Below are positions 14,076 through 15,790 of a DNA stretch of 15,790 bases, piece by piece. The position numbers and the translations under genes are program-made. Under the pieces are notes generated by a model, which saw only the letters and a program-made list of their open reading frames with translations, had not been told where the DNA came from and did no database searches. Origin of the DNA: Gammaproteobacteria bacterium (GTDB taxonomy: Bacteria; Pseudomonadota; Gammaproteobacteria; GCA-001735895); assembly GCA_029288195.1 (NCBI GenBank), contig JARFPR010000364.1, positions 1-15,790 on the forward strand, written 5' to 3'. Positions within the stretch are counted from its first letter, which is position 1. Each line of letters opens with the position of its first letter.

Positions 14076-15070
14076 TATTTTTCCTGTAACCAGGCAGCCG
14101 CGTCCTTGGCAAAGTAGGTCAGAATTCCATTGGCACCAGCCCGTTTCATTGACAGCAGCGCTTCGAGTACACAGGCCTTCTCATCGATCCAGCCATTCTG
14201 TCCGCCCGCTTTCAGCATAGCGTACTCGCCGCTTACCTGGTAGACAAAAGTCGGGAACTGGAACTCCTCGCTGATCCGGCGCACGATGTCGAGATAGGGC
14301 AGACCCGGTTTAATCATGACCATATCGGCTCCCTCGTCGATATCGAGGCTGACTTCATGTAATGCCTCGTTGCTGTTGGCGGGATCCATCTGGTAGGTGT
14401 ACTTGTTGCCACTCCCCAGATTGCCGGCCGATCCAACCGCATCTCGAAACGGTCCGTAAAAACTGGATGCATACTTGGCCGCGTAGGCAAGAATGCGCGT
14501 ATTCAAGTAACCCTTTGCCTCCAGCGCTTCACGAATCGCGGCGATGCGACCGTCCATCATGTCGGAGGGTGCGACCACGTCGGCTCCGGCTTCGGCATGC
14601 GACAGCGCCTGCTTGACCAGGACTTCGATGGTTGCGTCGTTGGTGACGTAGCCGTTTTCATCGAGCAGCCCATCCTGGCCGTGGCTGGTATAGGGGTCGA
14701 GTGCAACATCGGTGATAACGCCGAGCTCGGGGTGAGCGGACTTCAAAGCGTGTACCGCACGCTGCACCAGGCCATCGGGATTCCAGGCCTCATCGGCACT
14801 GTCGCTCTTGCCGGACTCGCCCACGACCGGGAACAATGCGATCGCCGGTATTCCGAGGCTGGAAACCTCGTTCGCTTCCTCGAGTAACAGGTCGATACTG
14901 ACTCGTTCGATACCGGGCATGGACTCAACCGCTACGCGTTGTTGCTCGCCATCGAGTATGAACATTGGATAAATAAAATCTCCCGCAGTCAGGGAATGCT
15001 CTCGCATCAGGCGCCGGGAGAAATCATCACGACGCATGCGCCGTTTGCGGGTATAGGGATAAATTGACAC
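14075..15070 (-). CDS. hemB: Delta-aminolevulinic acid dehydratase (porphobilinogen synthase)
   Basis: HemB joins two 5-aminolevulinate molecules into porphobilinogen, the second common step of haem synthesis. With a GTG start at 15070 the protein has 331 residues and begins (M)SIYPYTRKRRMRRDDFSRRL, as in other HemB proteins. The two active-site lysines are K199 (AYAAKYASSFYGPFRDA) and K254 (MVMIKPG). The metal loop is DVALDPYTSHGQDG without the zinc-binding Cys triad, so this is the Mg-dependent type. An in-frame ATG at 15148 would add 26 non-conserved residues (MTSLAACPPG...) and has no ribosome site; GAGA near the GTG is also weak, so the start is likely but not proved. The stop overlaps the aroE start by one base. 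Confidence 0.93.
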   Translation of the reverse strand: MSIYPYTRKRRMRRDDFSRRLMREHSLTAGDFIYPMFILDGEQQRVAVESMPGIERVSIDLLLEEANEVSSLGIPAIALFPVVGESGKSDSADEAWNPDGLVQRAVHALKSAHPELGVITDVALDPYTSHGQDGLLDENGYVTNDATIEVLVKQALSHAEAGADVVAPSDMMDGRIAAIREALEAKGYLNTRILAYAAKYASSFYGPFRDAVGSAGNLGSGNKYTYQMDPANSNEALHEVSLDIDEGADMVMIKPGLPYLDIVRRISEEFQFPTFVYQVSGEYAMLKAGGQNGWIDEKACVLEALLSMKRAGANGILTYFAKDAAAWLQEK

Positions 15071-15281
15071 GATTTTGTCTCTGCTGCAGAAGTTTAGGCC
15101 AAATATCGCATAATTCGAGCCGGGTGGACAGGCCGCTAAAGATGTCATCGTCTAGTGAGCTGAAATCTTGAAAACGGAGAAGGCTAATCAAACTCCCGCT
15201 TTCGCGCCGGTCCGATCTATCGGCATGACTCTGCCCGGTGCAGGCATGGAGGGGCCTTTTATAATAAAGAATAGCTGGATG
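15071..15281. other. Intergenic region between the M14 gene and hemB
   Basis: About 210 bases that should hold the hemB promoter and the end of the M14 transcript. I see no convincing promoter boxes, terminator or gene. The in-frame extension of hemB to 15148 is discussed under hemB. Confidence 0.4.
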
Positions 15282-15790
15282 TCAGATATTGCGCACCAAC
15301 CAGCGCACCAGGTCAGTCCAGATACGACTGATTTGAAGCCTGGTGGGCATAATGCCCGCGTGCGGTAATTCCAGTGTAATAACCGGAACGCCAAGGTGAA
15401 TGCCGGCGTAGTTGCCGAGTGACCCAGGATAGGTTCCCATCAGGTTCTTGTATAGGTGCCCGATACGACGGGGAGCATTTTTTCGACTGGGTGCATCGTA
15501 GTCGACCAGCGAGTAGGGCGCGTGCACCGCGATTACAACATCCGGTTTGAATTGTTTAATTTCCTGGTGCAACCAGTTGGTTTCCGGTTCACTCAGTGGG
15601 TAGGGCCCGGGATAGCGTCGCTTGTTCTCATAGGCTTTGACCTTCCAGTATTCGAGTGCGGCTCCACCATGACTATCTGGAGTAGAGAAGTTTCGATTTA
15701 AATCTACCCCGTTTGCATTGGTGCGCTGGTGCTTCGGTCGCAATGCGCCGTCGGGGTTCATCAGCGGATTGATGCGCCAGTGAAACAACC
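15282..15790 (-). CDS. M14-family zinc carboxypeptidase, C-terminal part (runs off right edge)
   Basis: The frame is open to the window edge, so the N-terminal part with the HxxE zinc motif is missing. The visible 169 codons carry the rest of an M14 active site: NPDG, then NGVDLNRNF (the Asn-Arg substrate clamp), VVIAVHAPYSLVDYD with the third zinc-binding His, and VITLELPHAG with the catalytic Glu. The end (IWTDLVRWLVRNI) is short, as in the MpaA/murein-peptide amidase branch. A role in cutting cell-wall peptides (such as gamma-D-Glu-diaminopimelate bonds) is possible, but the type cannot be fixed without the N-terminus. A TTG at 15788 is simply an internal codon. Confidence 0.87.
   Translation of the reverse strand, partial: LFHWRINPLMNPDGALRPKHQRTNANGVDLNRNFSTPDSHGGAALEYWKVKAYENKRRYPGPYPLSEPETNWLHQEIKQFKPDVVIAVHAPYSLVDYDAPSRKNAPRRIGHLYKNLMGTYPGSLGNYAGIHLGVPVITLELPHAGIMPTRLQISRIWTDLVRWLVRNI

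Noticed and set aside
15168..15368. 66-codon plus-strand frame between hemB and the M14 gene
   Set aside because: Half of it is antisense to the M14 carboxypeptidase and it shows no motif.

Overview
The window looks like a chromosomal segment of a proteobacterium, most likely a gammaproteobacterium. The evidence is the match of its BdhA, HtpX, HemB and AroE proteins to family signatures, a Mg-type HemB, an RND efflux pair, REP-like palindromes, and short dispersed GGGGACA-type inverted-repeat elements of the sort often seen near REP-associated transposases. Assignment below class level is not possible from the sequence alone. There is no phage, plasmid, CRISPR, tRNA or rRNA signal. The content is mostly housekeeping, stress and envelope genes.

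Left part (1-3250). A DUF2779 gene runs off the left edge on the minus strand. It is divergent from a 52-aa membrane protein gene. A secreted three-lobed ricin-type lectin-like protein and a DUF411 periplasmic protein (TTG start) follow on the minus strand, then a stand-alone two-CBS-domain protein on the plus strand. The CBS gene ends in a long imperfect inverted repeat. A TetR-family regulator comes next.

Middle (3250-7320). The TetR gene is divergent from a DUF2852 membrane protein gene. The shared intergenic region has two copies of the same 21-bp palindrome, one against each gene, so it reads as an autoregulated switch. Next are an exported amidohydrolase, then a patatin-like protein and a 3-hydroxybutyrate dehydrogenase (bdhA) in the same direction with a REP-like palindrome between them. 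The last pair suggests intracellular polyhydroxybutyrate or hydroxybutyrate-ester turnover. A DUF1622 membrane protein follows.

Right part (7320-15790). htpX is preceded by a good sigma-32-type promoter. An RND adaptor and permease form a tightly coupled operon (ATGA overlap) with no outer-membrane channel in the window. A relic of a GGDEF domain lies between the permease and aroE. hemB and aroE overlap by one base (TAGTG) and are read leftward. An M14 carboxypeptidase gene runs off the right edge.

Three short GGGGACA-type elements (about 1291, 4788 and 7492) sit in promoter regions and are probably remnants of one mobile family. I did not find a convincing wholly new multi-gene system. The best leads are regulatory: the TetR dual operator, the htpX heat-shock promoter, the dispersed elements and the patatin-bdhA pairing.
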